Origin: Trichoplusia ni
Taxonomy: Eukaryota; Arthropoda; Insecta; Lepidoptera; Noctuidae
Assembly: GCF_003590095.1 (NCBI RefSeq)
Contig: NC_039491.1
Coordinates: 8,184,001-8,248,000 of the forward strand
Length of the DNA: 64,000 nt
Reading direction: 5' to 3'
Translations under genes and position numbers: made by a program
Shown: piece by piece, positions 33,901-49,700 of the stretch
Layout: each line of letters begins with the position of its first letter
Numbering within the stretch: the first letter of the stretch is position 1
The notes under the pieces: generated by a model
The model's input: the letters and a program-made list of their open reading frames with translations, nothing else
Told to the model about the DNA's origin: nothing
Database searches by the model: none

Positions 33901-36900
33901 AAATTAAAAATTCCGTCCGAACCCAAGATAATCGAATAACTTCCTGTCGAGGTATTTAGCCACGTGGCTAGTTCTACCTGTAGGCCTTCCCTTTTACACT
34001 GACGTAGTTTTGATTAAGAGCAAGGGAGTAGGCATAAATTCCAGCGGCATGAATCAATAACCTGCACACACACATAAACAGATCTGTGTTTACGTCACAC
34101 GCCGGTATCCGCAGACGATATTTTGACGGGAGGTTGGCGCGGTCTGCTTAGAAATTATACGTCATGAGCCATTCGCGGGCAAACGAGAGAACAACTGCCA
34201 ACCGCGGTGTAAAACGTATTTCGAACACTTTGAATAAATACTCTTTTTATTTGTCATCCTTTTTTGGCTTACTTTTTTAATGATTCTTTACTTTTATTTA
34301 CATTCCATATTCAAAACTATTTACACAATGTTTATTAAGGAATGACTTGTGTAGTCTTTTTTTTTTCTTTTTGACCGTTTCTATTAGCCACTCCGCCTTT
34401 ATGTCTTTCGACAATGTTTTTTTCCTTAACAGAATTGGAATTACACGATCATAAGGAAAACGAAGCGGTAAAAGCATTAATAGGGTGAGTTCATAAATCT
34501 TTGAGTACGTTCTTATAACTTTTGTGTGTGGTCAACATTTGACATGAAATAAAAGTAAAAAATGAGTTCGTAGAAAAATATTAATGAGGGTTCCTAAGTC
34601 ACTTCAATTCGCATTTAATTGAAGCCAATTATATTTTTTTCTATAAAGTGTTTTATAACCAAGTTTATTTTTTATATTTGAACCTTTAACTCCAAATTGC
34701 AAAAAAATCATGAGATTTTTTTTTACTTAGGCTAAATCAATTTTTCAATTTTTTTCGGCTTAGAATTTTCCAAAACATGGAGAAGTAAAAAAATTAAAAT
34801 TAAAATTTAAAGATAGTCCCGCCCGATACAAACAAAACAAACAAAAATTCTATTAAAAACCAAAAATTTCAAATTTGTTATCAAATCGAATATTCGGTAA
34901 TTGAATATTGAAAATGAAATAATTATGGAAACAATATTGATACATCAGGTAGGTAGATGAGTCGGACACTTCCCGGTGGGCGAAATGTTATTTGTGGTTT
35001 ATCGGCAATCACAGGTTCGGACATATGGAATGATATTTCAATCAGCTGGTTTCAGTTGATATACGCTCGATTTATGTGGATAATGAACATCGAATGGAAA
35101 TCCGAATCTAGTGATGTATTATGTTAGAAAATGATTTAGCGGCTCGGTCTTTGAGTCGAATTTTTATTAAGAGTGTTAAGTTTCTAGCATCATCAATCAT
35201 AATTAAAAAAACCTTCCAGTTTTGATGATTTCACAGTGAATAATATACCTACGTATGTACAAGATGAAATGATAAAATTTGTGATAAAAACAGTCATTTT
35301 TTTAAGCGGATCTTACTCGAGGCATACACAACACAACCTAATTACTTACTAAGAACAAGATTTAAACGTAGAATGTTTTAACGTATACGTACACAAATTA
35401 ATGTTCGCCTAACAACAACAGAAGAAAAGCATCCTTTAAAAAAGGTTTTAAATAAGGTCGCTATTATGAAAACCATTAGCATTGTTTAGCATTGTTCGAA
35501 AAACAAACTTGAGCTGGTTTTAAAATGCAGGACAACAGAGGTGCGAAACCACAGACAATATACAAAATACGTCTATAGGTACATAGATACTTATATTTTA
35601 TTTTCATCACGTTCCCGAGTGTTTGAAATATTCAACAGCATCGATTATCGGCTCACTTTGTATACAAACAGTTTTTATTCAATTTAACGAAGTGAGGGGA
35701 CGTTCGAGACAAGTTTAGAATTTCATAGTTTCGGCCTTAAATACTTCCTACTTGAACGTGAAAGATGGTTATTATTTGTTTACTTTCGAACCGTCTACAA
35801 TATTGTCCGTAGGCTTGGATTGGTTTTTGAATTGCCTGTGATTAATGTGAAAAGATTAAGCTTCAAATTTAGTAGCTGGATTAAGAGAAGAATTCTAATT
35901 GAATAAGGTTTAATTAATGTTATTTCTGGTGTTATCTAAGTTAGCGTTGCCTTTTAAAGCCTCATACACTTTTGTTTTACTCCTAAAAACTCAACTGACT
36001 ATAGTCAAGTTTGATTACCGCGAGCAGTTCCATCCAATTTGAAAAATAGGATAGCTAATATCACAATTTACAGTCTCAAAATTATTTGACAGTCTCGACC
36101 TGTGGTCTAGATTATGAACGGGTACGGAATACGCCAAGTCAGCTAGTTATTTATGAAACATACTTTTCAAAAAGTATTTTCAGCCATACTTTTTTAAGAG
36201 AAAACTTTTAAGCAAACAAAATCAAATATTCATTTATGTAGAGCGTATAGTTTCATTGCCATACTGATTTGAGACTTGTTTGCTCACATCTTGTTAGCGA
36301 ATACGAAGCAAGCTCTGGACCAAAATGAGCTCGTTACGTTCAAAAATATATGGAGATAGAAAATCTTGTGTGACTTTATTGACATTAAAAGGTATTGGCA
36401 AACAGTGCGCAGTCGCTCGTGCGGGACCCAAGTGGGCAAAAGTCGTTTACCGCAAACGAATCACCAAATACTTAGAGTGTGTATATTTTGTTTACTTTTA
36501 ATTGCAGTTCAAGAACTCATTTTTGCACCTTGTGACGTAATGGTATAAGGTAAATCAGTAATGGAGTAAAATTAAATACATGTTAAATCAGTAAAGAAGT
36601 TTCAAGCCATCTGAAATAATAATTAATGTTTACATCTAAAATAAGACTGAGCTGCATTTTATGAATTATGCCCGAGAATACACCAAAATATATAAAAAAA
36701 AAACAATACACTAAGTTAAGTTCACAACCAAACATCTACAGATAGAAAAGATTCAACAAAAACAAATGTACCAACAGTTTTTACAGAAACACCAACTTCA
36801 AAAAGAGATAAATACTTGTATCAAACCAATTAAAGCCCGTCGGGACGAGCCTAATTCGCCTCGTTTTTAGTTACAGATACGATCAAACACTAAATTGAGT

Positions 36901-39615
36901 TTATCGTCGAAATCAGGATTTCAATCAGCAAGTATCGAATGTCGAGTGTTCCCGTCAAGTCAATCAGAGCAAATTGAACGTGTCACCAAGCTCTTATCAA
37001 AATAAATGGACGAACGGGCGGCTGCAATTTTTTACAACGCACTTTTTCAATAGCTGCGGTCTGACAGATTAAATGATAACTGATATTTTTTTTAACGTTA
37101 TGAAATAAGATAGAAAGTAACAAATTTGAAAGAACGGAAAAATAAAACTCTTTTATTTCTTGAAATTTTTAAAAAATGAAAAATTTTTGACTAAATGAAC
37201 AATTAATCAAGTCGATTACAAAGAAAAATATGATTTACTTTAAATAATACACAATACGTTTTGTTCCAATATGAGTTCATTAGCTATCGCTCAGAGCGAT
37301 GTTGCATTATTACTTTTACTCTTCAATTCTTTAGTACAAAATTGAGACTGTTATTTTAAAAATACAAATTATTGTTGTTGCTACGAGTGCTCTACATCAT
37401 TCAAAGTGCGACAAAATCCAATCTAAATAATAACTTTCTATGAAATATAGATGTTGTCTTTGTAACTCGTCATTTTGGGACGTAAAACCATTAATCCACG
37501 TCAAAAGCTTTGGGCAAAAGGTAAAGTGACCAATTCCGAGGCGTCCCTACTCTTGGAGATTAGCAAAATCGCTACTGACTTGATACATTAACCGCGAGTT
37601 TTGACGAAAACCACTTGCTCTAGGAACACCCCTAATGGTATTAATCCACTTCACTATACTTACTTTTCGAACAAAACCTTCGTCAAAAGATATTTTTAAT
37701 AACTTCTGACTTCTCTCAGAAACTCATATCATTTCTACTTCGTCACTGTAAATTTCAAACCCTCTTAAATAACAAGTCGAAAACGTTGAACTCTGCAAGT
37801 TTAACAATAATGTTCAAAGTTGAGATGAAACCGAACTCCAAGACGGACACTTCACCTGAAAGCAACTAAATATCAATGGTGGGGCTCTATCAATTTTAAT
37901 TACTTGAGGTAAATGTCTGAATTACGGTCCATTATCAAAATGAAAGCGAGACGATCGCGCGCCCGATAGCCACAGTAAACATTCATTTGTTTCATATTCT
38001 TCTCCTCGAATGGCCCGTGTTTTGTCCAAATATAACAAAACAAATTATATTTATTCAGCGATACCTGACGGTGACATATTTTGTTATTATCTCTAACGGT
38101 AAACGTCACGTAGGGAAATAATTAAATTCTTAATTATCCCACATGTCTGGCGCTGACGTTTTATACGAGTACCTTAACAAGTTTTTGGCCGCAAAACCTT
38201 GAAGGGATATCCTTTTCGCGCTATTTACACGCGGTGGTCGTCAATCATAGTGTTCTAACTTTTAACTCTACTAACGACTCTCTGTTTCTGTTTATGAAAA
38301 CACAAAAGTAACATTAGCAACAACATTACTACGTGATTGTATTATTTTATAACAGTGTTGGTAATATTAACGTTAAGCTAACACTAGCCCAGCTTTATTC
38401 AAATGAAAAAGGACATTAATTTCTAAAAGAGTACAGTACAATAGAGACACACAATAATTAACTAAAAATAATATACTTATTTCGTCCCGAAGTTCAAATG
38501 GAATAAAACATTGTAAAAAGAAAATGGGGAATCGCCATTAGTGCAGAGCCGATTAGCACAACATTTCTCGGTATTAGTGTTTGTTCGAACGGGAGAGTAG
38601 CTCGTACGACAGTATTTGTTATCTAGTCGAGTGCAATATGAAATAATACAAGCTAACGGTAACTGCCGTTATCGCCGTGTATATAGCCCTTGTATCTCTG
38701 CGTTGGCTTTAGATGTAATGAAAATGTTAGCAACAAATATTTATTTTTGTTCGCTAATAGTAGATGTTATGAGGATCGTAATTAGTTGTTTCTTAGATGC
38801 TAAACAGAACTCAGTGTGGTTATTGTAAACATTTCGCTTAATATTACTAGCAGCTTGGGGTTGTAGAAATTGTCGATTTTTTATGAATAAATCTTTTTGA
38901 ATAAACGATATTCCATTTTCAAACAATATTTCCAGAGATGTCGAGATTCTATTATCGCGATTAAATAAAGCATTATCGGATAACGCGATCTAATTTTCGT
39001 GATCATAAAATATGTATTCGATTCAACAATATTTACAATTTAAATTCAGAGAGCGTATTCATTGTTTGAATTGTACAAGTCGTGATCAAGATTCGAAGGC
39101 AGTTTCCCGATGCGTGAGATTCCAACGGCAGTAAGTAGCTTAATGGTCCGGAACACATTGGAAATTTGCACTTGCCCCAACAGGTTTGTACGATCCTATT
39201 TTTTTAAGCTCGCCGTAGAACCGCAAGTTTCGCGCGATTGTGGTAGGTCTTTGTCTGTGAGAGCATAATTACTTAGTACTCGGTTTATTTAGTTTGCAAT
39301 TTAATCCGAGGTACAAATGGTAATGCTAATGTTACGCTTTCATGTATTGTAATTGAATCGGGGCCTTTTTCATTTGCTATCTTTTCTCTTGTAATTTTTT
39401 CTCTAACGTAATTTACCGATTTCGAATTACTATAAAACGTTTATAAAACTTATATTGTCTTTCAAAACTGAACAAAACAACATAATTATCATACGCAACA
39501 ATAATTACGAAAGCAAGACCTTTTCAAAGCTCCTATATCCCCCAATACTACTCAACATACAATTCTCTCGAAAGATTTCGCGACGGATTCTTTAACAACT
39601 GTTCCGGGGGTTACA
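30910..39615. other. Gene-free stretch
   Basis: The most distinctive part is about 31905-32310, a longer GC-richer, non-repetitive block without a long frame. The rest is AT-rich with homopolymer runs and nothing recognisable. Confidence 0.35.
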
Positions 39616-39616
39616 C

Positions 39617-39675
39617 CTAAATCATAACTTATATCTTCTACCCACGGGGACGAAGTCGCGGGCAACAGCTAGTGT
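39617..39675 (-). repeat. Dispersed repeat family F, truncated copy 3
   Basis: Plus strand 'acccacggggacgaagtcgc' through 'gggcaacagctagt' is the reverse complement of the first 59 or so bases of the family. The rest is missing. Confidence 0.65.
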
Positions 39676-42600
39676 ACCTATAAAAGATACCTACAATGTA
39701 CCTAGAATATATTGGTTCGTCGTAATGAAACTAGTTCCATACTATAATTGCATTAAACTCGATGTTTCCACGTGTACACAAGCCTTGTGCTTATTGCCCG
39801 TACGTTCTCTATGTAGTCCGTACGTGTAGGTTAATCCAGTTACTACAGCCCTTACAGTGATAGCTATGGTTTCGATACAACGTTCGCTATTGGTCTTGTA
39901 CCCTGTTAATGGCTAGAGAGCGACCTGAAATTGACGACAAATGGATACATTGAGATATGATCAATTCATTACGTATTATGACGTCATATTAGCTTGGATT
40001 GAAGTCGATTACTGGCTTGTTTAATTCTTTTTTTTTTTTGTCACCTCAGAACCTCGGACTAATTTTGGCTCAGTACTTTTTATTAGAAGGCTTTTGTATG
40101 AGTATGTTTTAAAAAAAATCATGTTTATAGGTTTCAGTCAAAAAGGTTTTTCAACCTCTAACCTAACCTTTCTCCAAAAGCTTGTAAGTATTACCACGTG
40201 CAAACCCCAATATGTATATCTGTCAGAACGGGGTCAGAGAAAAGCCATGTTAAATGTAAAATTTTAAAGGTAAACATTGGACGTTATCTATCCAGTTGGG
40301 TTTACCCCGTAATCAGGGGCAGACCCGTACGCGCAGGGGTCTGACATCCGCAGACAATTTAGTGGCGTCAGGCCAAAAGGGCCCCTGACCTCCTGACCGG
40401 CGTGTTAGCCCGACGTGACTCGGATCCACAAACTAAAACCTCATTTGTATAATATTACATACAAACTCTTCATATTTAAACATCATATCTTTTTACTGCA
40501 TTCGTTAACAAATAATTATCGTACGTTTACGAGTGTTCAAATACAGTCGAATCTAAAGGTTGGAACATAAAAGTATATATTCTCACAAAGAACACACAAC
40601 GTTATACTAACAATAAGTACGTAAGTACGTATGTTACACGCTATATACAAATACAGCTTTGTACGCTTGTAAAACAATTTTCGTAATTGGATAAAAGAGA
40701 ATAGAAGCACGATTCGGATTTATGAAAGGAGGTTCTACAAATATCTTGCTTAGTTTAAGGCGTTTGTAATTCTTTTATAAATTAAAAAAAAAACACAAAA
40801 CGACAAGTCTAATAGTGACGACTTCGAATTATTCTTCTCAAAGCGTCATGCGATCAGCTTTTGAACCGAGTTAAACATATAAAGGGTAACTGAAAGGAAG
40901 AGCGAATCGCTTAAGTATTCTTATCACAGCACGTTAATAAAATATTCATTGAGTAACCCTTAAATTTTGAGAGAAACCTCTTTGTCTGCAAATGACCCAA
41001 GCTGAGTGATATAAACAATTTATTCTTTCCGATTTTCAGGTGAAATGGGTTAAGTGTTAACTTTAAATAAACTATACCTACGCGTATACATATATCGATA
41101 ATTTCGTCAATAAACAAACAGATTATTGGTTATATTCACGAAGTAAAGTTTATCAAAACTCTTCTTGACGTGGACGAAGACAATGCAAGTTTTATGAGGT
41201 AAGATTAGCCAGTCTCTTAGGAAGGAATCACGATCCCGATATAATTTAGTTATACCAAACTTTCGTAAGAGCAATGCTTTGTCGGGTAACTTAATAAATT
41301 AGTAGGTCCTCTATTAATATTTGATACGGTTGTGTGTCACTCCGGTGACGGGAAAGTCAAACAAATAACAGATTCATAAAATATTACAAACTTTTTACTT
41401 TTTTTATGTGTCTTTTGTTCAGATTTCTGCTTTGGAGGAAATAATTTCTTTCTTAAACACAAGTGAAAAAAATATCTGTCTTCGTTGACATGGTTCTCCT
41501 TTGGAAGATTTTTTTTTAATAATGTGGAATTATTAAATGATTTCCTTACTTATTTAAAAGAAGGAAATAAGTTGCATTTCTTTTGAACGAATTTCATTCG
41601 CTTACAGCCAGCAGTTGGAATACGAGCAAAAAGAAAATAAATGGTTTATTATATTCAGTACTTGTAGAATGCAGCATATTTCTCGCTATGTTACGAACTA
41701 CTGACTTTGGGCGGTAATATTCAACTGCGTGAATACCTAACTTACTATTACTATTTTGGCAAGACGTAAAATATATTTATTAAATTTGTAAAGCATTCCT
41801 TACTAAGTTTCTGATTTTAGAAAGTACTTACTACTGAAATCATTAAAGTAATAACGAATTATGTTACTAATTTGAAATGAACCATAAGAAGACGATATAA
41901 AGTTTAAAATTAAATGAAGTAAATGAATATTATGAACTATGATGTTTTAATCAAAACTTTAGCAAACACATTAGAACTTTGCAAGACGAACATCAGCTGT
42001 CTTGAAGTGCAGTATTAAGTATATGAGTAATGCAAAAGTTGACTTTTGTAATTATCAACATGATTAAAACAGTTTTAAAGATTTTTGTTTTAAAGTAATG
42101 CAAAATTTGAATATGAAATAAATCCACAAGAAAATTAGATCCCATACTACAATGTATATTTATTATTTATTCTAATTGACACTCTGATCAACAAGTAGCT
42201 ATCATGCTTGTGTATCGAACACCTGTTTATACTATGTAATCGCATACAGAAGTAACATGTTAATTAATCCATTTTGAAACTCGACACGTAAATAAACACT
42301 TTGAGGATAGCTGTGCCGCGTAATTTAGCATACTCAGTTACTGTTATCTCAACGGCAATAAAGCCGAAATTTGTTCAGCACCAATATTAAATAAGTAATT
42401 ACTTTCGTCACGTCAAGCATTAACAATGAACCTGAATAAAGGTGAAAGCGATTCGATATCTGGTTGGTACGGACTCCGGACGGTTCGCACTCTCGTAAGG
42501 GCTGCACCTGTACCGGTGGGCCGACCAACGCGTCGCCTGCTAACGAGGTTGCCTCAAACAATCAGAAGTCAAGCAGAAATTGATGGGGTGTTCCAAACGG

Positions 42601-43639
42601 CGTGCACAGACGTACCACCCGCCTTAATTAAAAGACTTCACTCAAGCGTAATTCGCAATATCGGATCGTCTGTCTCTCTGATGTTCTCAACTCTATGGAT
42701 TTGTATAAGACGGATTACACAATTTTGTTGAGTGGAGTCCGCAGTGTAAATAATTATTTCATTCCACGGCGTCCTTATTGGAGACATTACAGCGACGTTC
42801 AGCCGCACAATGATTGTAGATGCAAAAGAAAATTGAATTAAGTATTCTGATCATGGCAGTACTTGAGTGAATTATTATTAGTCAACGAAAAACAAATTGA
42901 TATTTATGAAGCGATAAATTGTCACCCTAAAATATTGTAATGTTTCGGATAAATCGGGTATTAACGACCTTTGTAATATTTTATAGGGTTTCAATCACTG
43001 ATTATAGCGAAATAATATTATTGTTCGACCCTTTCGAAATACACGGATTGGTTATGTTTACAAATAATATAAAACAAGACTTATTAATGTCATCAGACAA
43101 TATTGTTATTGTTTGACTCTACCCTTTACAAAGAAATTGTAGCGATACTTGATAAATTATGAACTTTATCAAACTCTATATTCTAAAACACAACTAATAA
43201 TTATCTGCAATAAATAATACACACTAACAGCCGAAACTAAACATACAAATTACATATAACATTAAATTATTAGCAATAATTCTCTAAAACGTAAATTACA
43301 ATGACGGTTACGAACGCTTTGATAATTGCCGCCGTTTTGTACTACTTCCTATAATGTAGGGTTGTATTTGTGTGAGGCAATTAAACATCTGAAGGCTATT
43401 GACGTCCATACGCGGTAATAGGGCTCTATCAAGAAACAATAGATCATAGGCTCTATCACGCGTATATACATACCTACATATGATATTATATGTATTGTTG
43501 AGCTCAAGTGCGAACGCGTGACGTCACAAGCGTATGTTAGCATTATTATTTTGTCGTTTGAATTTAATATTGTTGTAAATTAATTGTACTTGCTGTAAAA
43601 TATCTGGCAGTGTATTTAAGTTTATAATATTGTATACTA

Positions 43640-43775
43640 ACACTAGCTGATCCAGCGAACTTCGGTCTGCTGTGCTGATTTGTAAATTTAGACCACCATT
43701 TTGGCCCTGGAGGCCAAAAAAAACATTCGAATCGATTCAGCCGTTTTAGTGACATTACACTATTAGTAGAATTAT
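43640..43775 (+). repeat. Dispersed repeat fragment
   Basis: 'cactagctgatccagcgaac' start and 'gattcagccgttttagtgac' end, resembling the terminal blocks of other moth repeats. A single copy in this window. Confidence 0.4.
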
Positions 43776-46700
43776 ACCTACTTCCTATAACGATTGTTAA
43801 CGGGTTTTATTTTTAAGTTAAATTAGTTGGAAAATTTTAACTCGTCTTCCACCTAGCTAAAGACAAATCCATAAGAATGGCGTCAAAGAAAATGAAATAT
43901 AAAATACGAACCTCCTACTAATAGAGCAGATATTGATCTTATTTTCATTTAAGTTTCATAGCATCTCACAAAACACTAGCGACAAAAACTGTCTTAAAGC
44001 ATTCCATTATCACATAATGTGTTTTAGCCACACAAATGGAGACGGATAGAGGAAAATCGGAAAAACTAACGCTAAAAGTGCACCGCCATCTATGACCTAA
44101 GGCTATTTGTCAAGATTTGTGGGCAAAGGCATCATTTATAAAATTGTTTGTCAGTTTGTCTGCAATAGTTCAAAAAGTTCGTCTGATTCAATAATGTAGT
44201 TACAGTTTTATATTCTCAACTTTGTGGACATTGAATTACTGTAGATGTGCTTTTATTACCTCCTTTCTTTGAAAACAGTTTTTTAATATTGTAAGTGGTA
44301 TTAAATAAATTTCTAAATGCATGGATTTTTTTAAAATTAAATTTAAAGACTGAGTTTGTTTTTCCTAAGTACCACAAATAAGAGAAAGTTGTTTTTTAAT
44401 CCATAACATATTTTTTTTTGTATAATTTTGAGTTGTTTTAATTATTTTGATATTTGTTAAGTGACAATTGAGAATTAACTAATAGACTAGAGGACTTTAT
44501 TTTATTTGCTTTCGAAACTATATTTTATTCGAGTACACTCTATTCGTCGATAGTGATAATTTTAAGAACCAGAAAACCCTTTCAAAATTCAATAAACAAC
44601 TATTATTAGCACCAGTAGCACAGCATCAAGGAACAATCAATAATGTTGACGAATTAATCCTAATGTCAATTCGCGAGAACAAGTAGGTACAGTAGGCATT
44701 GCCACCTAATTGTGCCCACTCCAGTCTTGCCCGCTTGACTGACTATCAATAGTTGCTTCTACCTATCATATGTACCACAAACATTGTTGTGTTATTGTCT
44801 GACTGTTTGCATACAAGCTTTGGTCTTATAGATTTGTATGAAACGGTAAAAAGTAGATATTGAGTCAAGTTGAAGATAATGTGGCAAATGGGGGTTGAAT
44901 TTTCTTAAAAGGTGCAAATGCGATTTCGCTTTTGTTTGTTTTTTTTTTAAGCTTTAACTCCAAGAGTGGCTTTAAAATATATTTTTCTGTAAACTTTATT
45001 AAAAAATGTATCCCAGTAGATAACTATCAAGAATGGGAACTTTGCGAGGAACACAAAAAAAATATAATATTTGAAAACTTAATAGTTCTGTCATAAGTTT
45101 TTTTGAGCATTTTACATTCCTTTTTTTTCATAAAATGCTATCACAGAGCTCATTCAAAGCTTTATTATTCATATTTCAAGCACTTTACAAATGCACATAA
45201 AACACAGAATAATTAAAACCTTTGCTCAAACAAAACGTGTATTTCATCTTCATTTCACTTTACAAATAAATTCTTAGTTTAATTATTTACACACGACTGT
45301 CCTAATTGCATTAAAATCTGAACGTGAGTTCAGAGTGTTCGTCACATTATTATGAGGTCTCTTTGCAAAGCAAGCCTCTCTAAAGAGGAATAACTAATAA
45401 GTTTATTTAACTATGTATCATAAAAAGCTTTGCAGATATATATTAATTATGATCTTACACACAATAAAGAATCTAGCACTTCATTTGTTTCATTAGAATA
45501 ATTTTCTACTCTTTGTATAATTACCTTTCATTATTTTCTTTGCGATTAATTCTCATAGTATTTACCAAATAGAGAAAATAAAGGAGTATTAGTAGGTAAA
45601 TGAGTAATTTATTAGTATTTGCTTTCCATTTCATAAAAGGTTTTGTAATAAAAATCAAAGCCGTATAACAGCTTTCAGCAAAACGTTAAGCTGGTACATT
45701 TAATTAATTACCGCATGCGAACCGTGTATTTTTCATAAAATATTCATTTGTTTGAAAAGCTTTTAAGCAAATAAAATAAACCGACTTTATAGTTACAGTT
45801 CAAAGTGCTACAAAGTGCTGTGATTTTTTGACGAATAAACGGAAATTACGTCCATGTGCACAAAACATTTGGATAAAGTCTCGCCTTTTTACCGCCAGCT
45901 GAAAAGTCCTTACCTGAACAGTAAATCCCCTGGTCCAATCTGTAACAAAAACAATACGTAACATCAGTGAGAGCCAACGTGACCCAAAAACTAATGGCGG
46001 ACAAATATATAAGACAAGCAATACACTTATCATGTCGTAAAACTGAGGAGGTAACAGTTTATTGACCCTAAAGGCGTGTTATCGTTACATTTGCATAAGG
46101 CCACGCATACACACGACCTCTTACTCCCACTAACCCTCCGTTTTTACGAGCGAAAAGTACCTATATGATCTAGGTACATCGCAATACGCCCGCGTCGATA
46201 TATTTTTTAACGTCCACTCCATTGTAACTTACAACTTTCGATACTATAAAATATTGACATACCATTTAAATACGAAAGAGGCAGTTTTACAAGTTCAGTA
46301 ACTCAATAAACGCGGGTTGAATTTTTATTTTTAAGAAATTCGAACCGAACAATCATCTTTGTTTGAATGCTAATTAATTTGAATTAATTTCACACTTTGA
46401 AAAAGATATAATCGGATAGACAATGGTGAATTACTTTTTGGGGGAACTTGATTGTGACGGAACCCGCTATTATGTCGGGCTCCATTCTCAAATGCTTTTA
46501 GAATTTATTATTTTATTAGTGAAACAGCTTCTTAGACGTCAAGAAAGTCCTCTACATTTATGTACCGTAAAAAATTCCAGTTGATTGCATTCAGAAGTTG
46601 AATTTGTACTTCTTCCGTCGTTCATTCAGTGAAGTTTGCTAACTCACAGTGAAGTGAATTTGCGCAAACAGAATTTTGAGCAGCATGCTAATTTACAAGA

Positions 46701-49700
46701 TATCGTATTCGCATTAACAATACAAATAATTTACGAAGCAAAAAGTGTACAAAATTGTTTCTTATTATAATTTGAAATGTTGGCACAACGGGTCTTATCG
46801 CTGGGATAGAATTACACAATTATGTTGAAATTAAGTGAAGCTTCAGTATCTATTTTCTAAATTTTTTTCAATGATGGAAGGTATTTATTTTATGTGATTG
46901 ACACAGGACAAAAATACCTGCCATCGTTGAAACATTATTACAACCTTCTTTCGTGTTGAAACTAAACTCGTTTAACCATGCGGAGTTAAAACTATCAATC
47001 TTCATGCATTCATGTTAACCAGGCACCACTTAACCCCTATAAGTGAAGAGTTACCATCACGTATAAACTCTGTCTATCTCATTAATGTTAGCAGCGAGAG
47101 CATACACAACGTGTATCTGTGCAAAGTGACATGTATCTAAACATGTGTTCCCATATTTTGCCCTCCACGCAAAGTTTGTCCGCAGCTTTAAATTGTATCA
47201 GTACACAAGCGTTAAAGCTCAGTTTTCAATTCAAAGTTAAATTTTGCAATCACTAAACGCAGCCAAACTCGAATCTCCGGAGATATGACGATACGATTTA
47301 GTCTCTCACGGAGCTCATACAATACTTGCTTCATACATATATAAGTACGTACATAAGTAACGCTTGGGGTGAGATTTGTTCATTGTTATGTAGCTACACG
47401 ATGTGAATGGAGTGATGGGTACCTTGTGACTTAATTCGTACCTCTGAAATGTTGAAACCTTTAGTTTATGGATGGATTGGATAGTCGGGACTAAATCACA
47501 TGTCGATGTATTTATTTGAAAATTATGTAGTCATAAAACAGTAAAAAAAAACAAACGAAAAAGTCATAATCTAAAACAACCAACCCCGAAATTCCCCCAC
47601 TTTGTTGCTAAGACATTTATTTCCCGTTATCTTTATATTGTAAATACAAAAGTTTTGATGTTTTGATTGATAGCTCTTGAGTTGACTATTGGTGCGCTAT
47701 GCGATACGCCATAACGAAAACCATTGACTAAAATTAATATTATAAATTAAAAAAGAAAATAGTCTATAGATGGCATGTATGTTGTTTCTTTTTATGAAGT
47801 CCATTCAAAGATTCTCAGTTTAAATATTGCTTATTGTGGCACCCTTAATTTTTTATTTATTTCATTAAATCTTCTTGCAATGGGTTAAGCAATCAATAAT
47901 ATTTTGTATATCTTTCGAAATAACTATGTACCAAATAGCATAGGAGGTCTTTTTTGACTGTCTAACCGGTTCTACTAAATTGAGCTGTAAGAACACTAAA
48001 AATCAAGGTTAAATATCTAATAATCGTTAATAATTAAAATATAGACAAACAAACTTAAAAAAAAACCGTTTAATGTATTTTCACAACCAAATTATAATTA
48101 ATCATTAAAACTTTTATAAACAATACCCATCAAAAATTTCCTTAGTATTACCAGAATTAAACCATGTTCAAATATTTGGGGCCGCACTTAATACAATACC
48201 AATAGCGGCACGCTTATCTAAGATCTGTATAGATTTACATATTTAAAGGTAATTTCACCACAAAATTCCTCTGAAAGCTTTCAATATCTTTCAGTAACTC
48301 TATAATTCATCGTTTAGTTGGGTAACGGGCCCAAAATTTAATTTTGTTGTTAAATCGTCTGTGGCCCTTGAAATCCACGGTCACTTAAAACTTTGTGAAT
48401 AACAGTACCGTTGTGTTGACGTAGTTTTTGTTTATAAAAGCTAGTTTATACAGCTTTGGAATTATTGTTTTGAAAATCTATTCAAGCCCTGTTTTAAAGT
48501 TCTTTGAAATGGTTATTAAATTCATGGTTGTCCTACAATGTTCGTATAGTTTAGTTATTTGTCTTCTTACTTCACATTTGAATGGCCGAATATTCGAACG
48601 CCACTTAGTTTAGAGAGGACTTTAAATCTCATGCCGTCACTCACCACTCATAATTATGTAAAGAACTACTGCTTTTTGAAGTAAGTCAGTACAAGAAAAT
48701 TAAATAACCACTCCAAATAGTAAGACTCTAAAAAATATTTAAATTACGAAGATATAAGTCTTACATGCGTAACAATTTCATCAACGGCAATGATTGTTAC
48801 ATTCAATTAAGCAACGATTTCATCAAAACATTCCTTAAAACTCCTTAGAGTAATTTCTTGAAACACGATTTGCACTAATTAAGCTTGTTTTCTCTTCTAA
48901 TTATCTCCTGAATATTCGCCGGACGTAATCACTTGACCCCAAAATTGTTAGAGATATTGTTTGTTTACTCTCCAGAGGACGGAAAACAATGAATTTCTTT
49001 CGTAAACAACGGGAGCAAGCAGGTAATGAATATGCTGAAACAAAGCACCCGATGCGGGGGGCTCATTAGCTATTCACTCGCTGTGCCTGCCTTAAAAATC
49101 ATTTACAAAAGTCTTGATGAATTCGCCTTGTTTATTCCAAACGTCCGCTCCTCAACTCAAATTGTTTTACATTTTATTGTAATATTTCTTTTTGATATGC
49201 AAGTTCCGCGACGTTTATTAAACTTGTGGCATGTATGGCACGTTGAGTTTCATAACGAATTCCAAACTTGGATTTGGCGACAGCTAGCTGTCTTCAGGAT
49301 GGTAATTGTTTAAGTGCTGGAAAATGCGAGTGATATACGTTCTACATAATATGTATTTATAATTTTAATATGGTTTTTTTTCTTTACTTCCTGTTTATTT
49401 ATAATACAATTTCTATATTGTTCTATAATGAAAACAAGAAAAATATCAAGTTTTTTAATTAATAAAAATGGCAGTTAGTAAAAAATTGGGATGATTCCAC
49501 ATCATCGCATTAAACTTCAAATACTAGTAACTATAATTTAAATAAAATCCCTGTTTGTAAACAGAACGTTGATTAGATAGATTTTACGTAGCTGAGTACA
49601 CAATCTACTCAAACAACACGTTAGCTTGAATATTAGATGAAATATTGTTTGAATGAAACTTCGTAACTGAGTACAAACTCACGACTTCAGATATAGCAGC

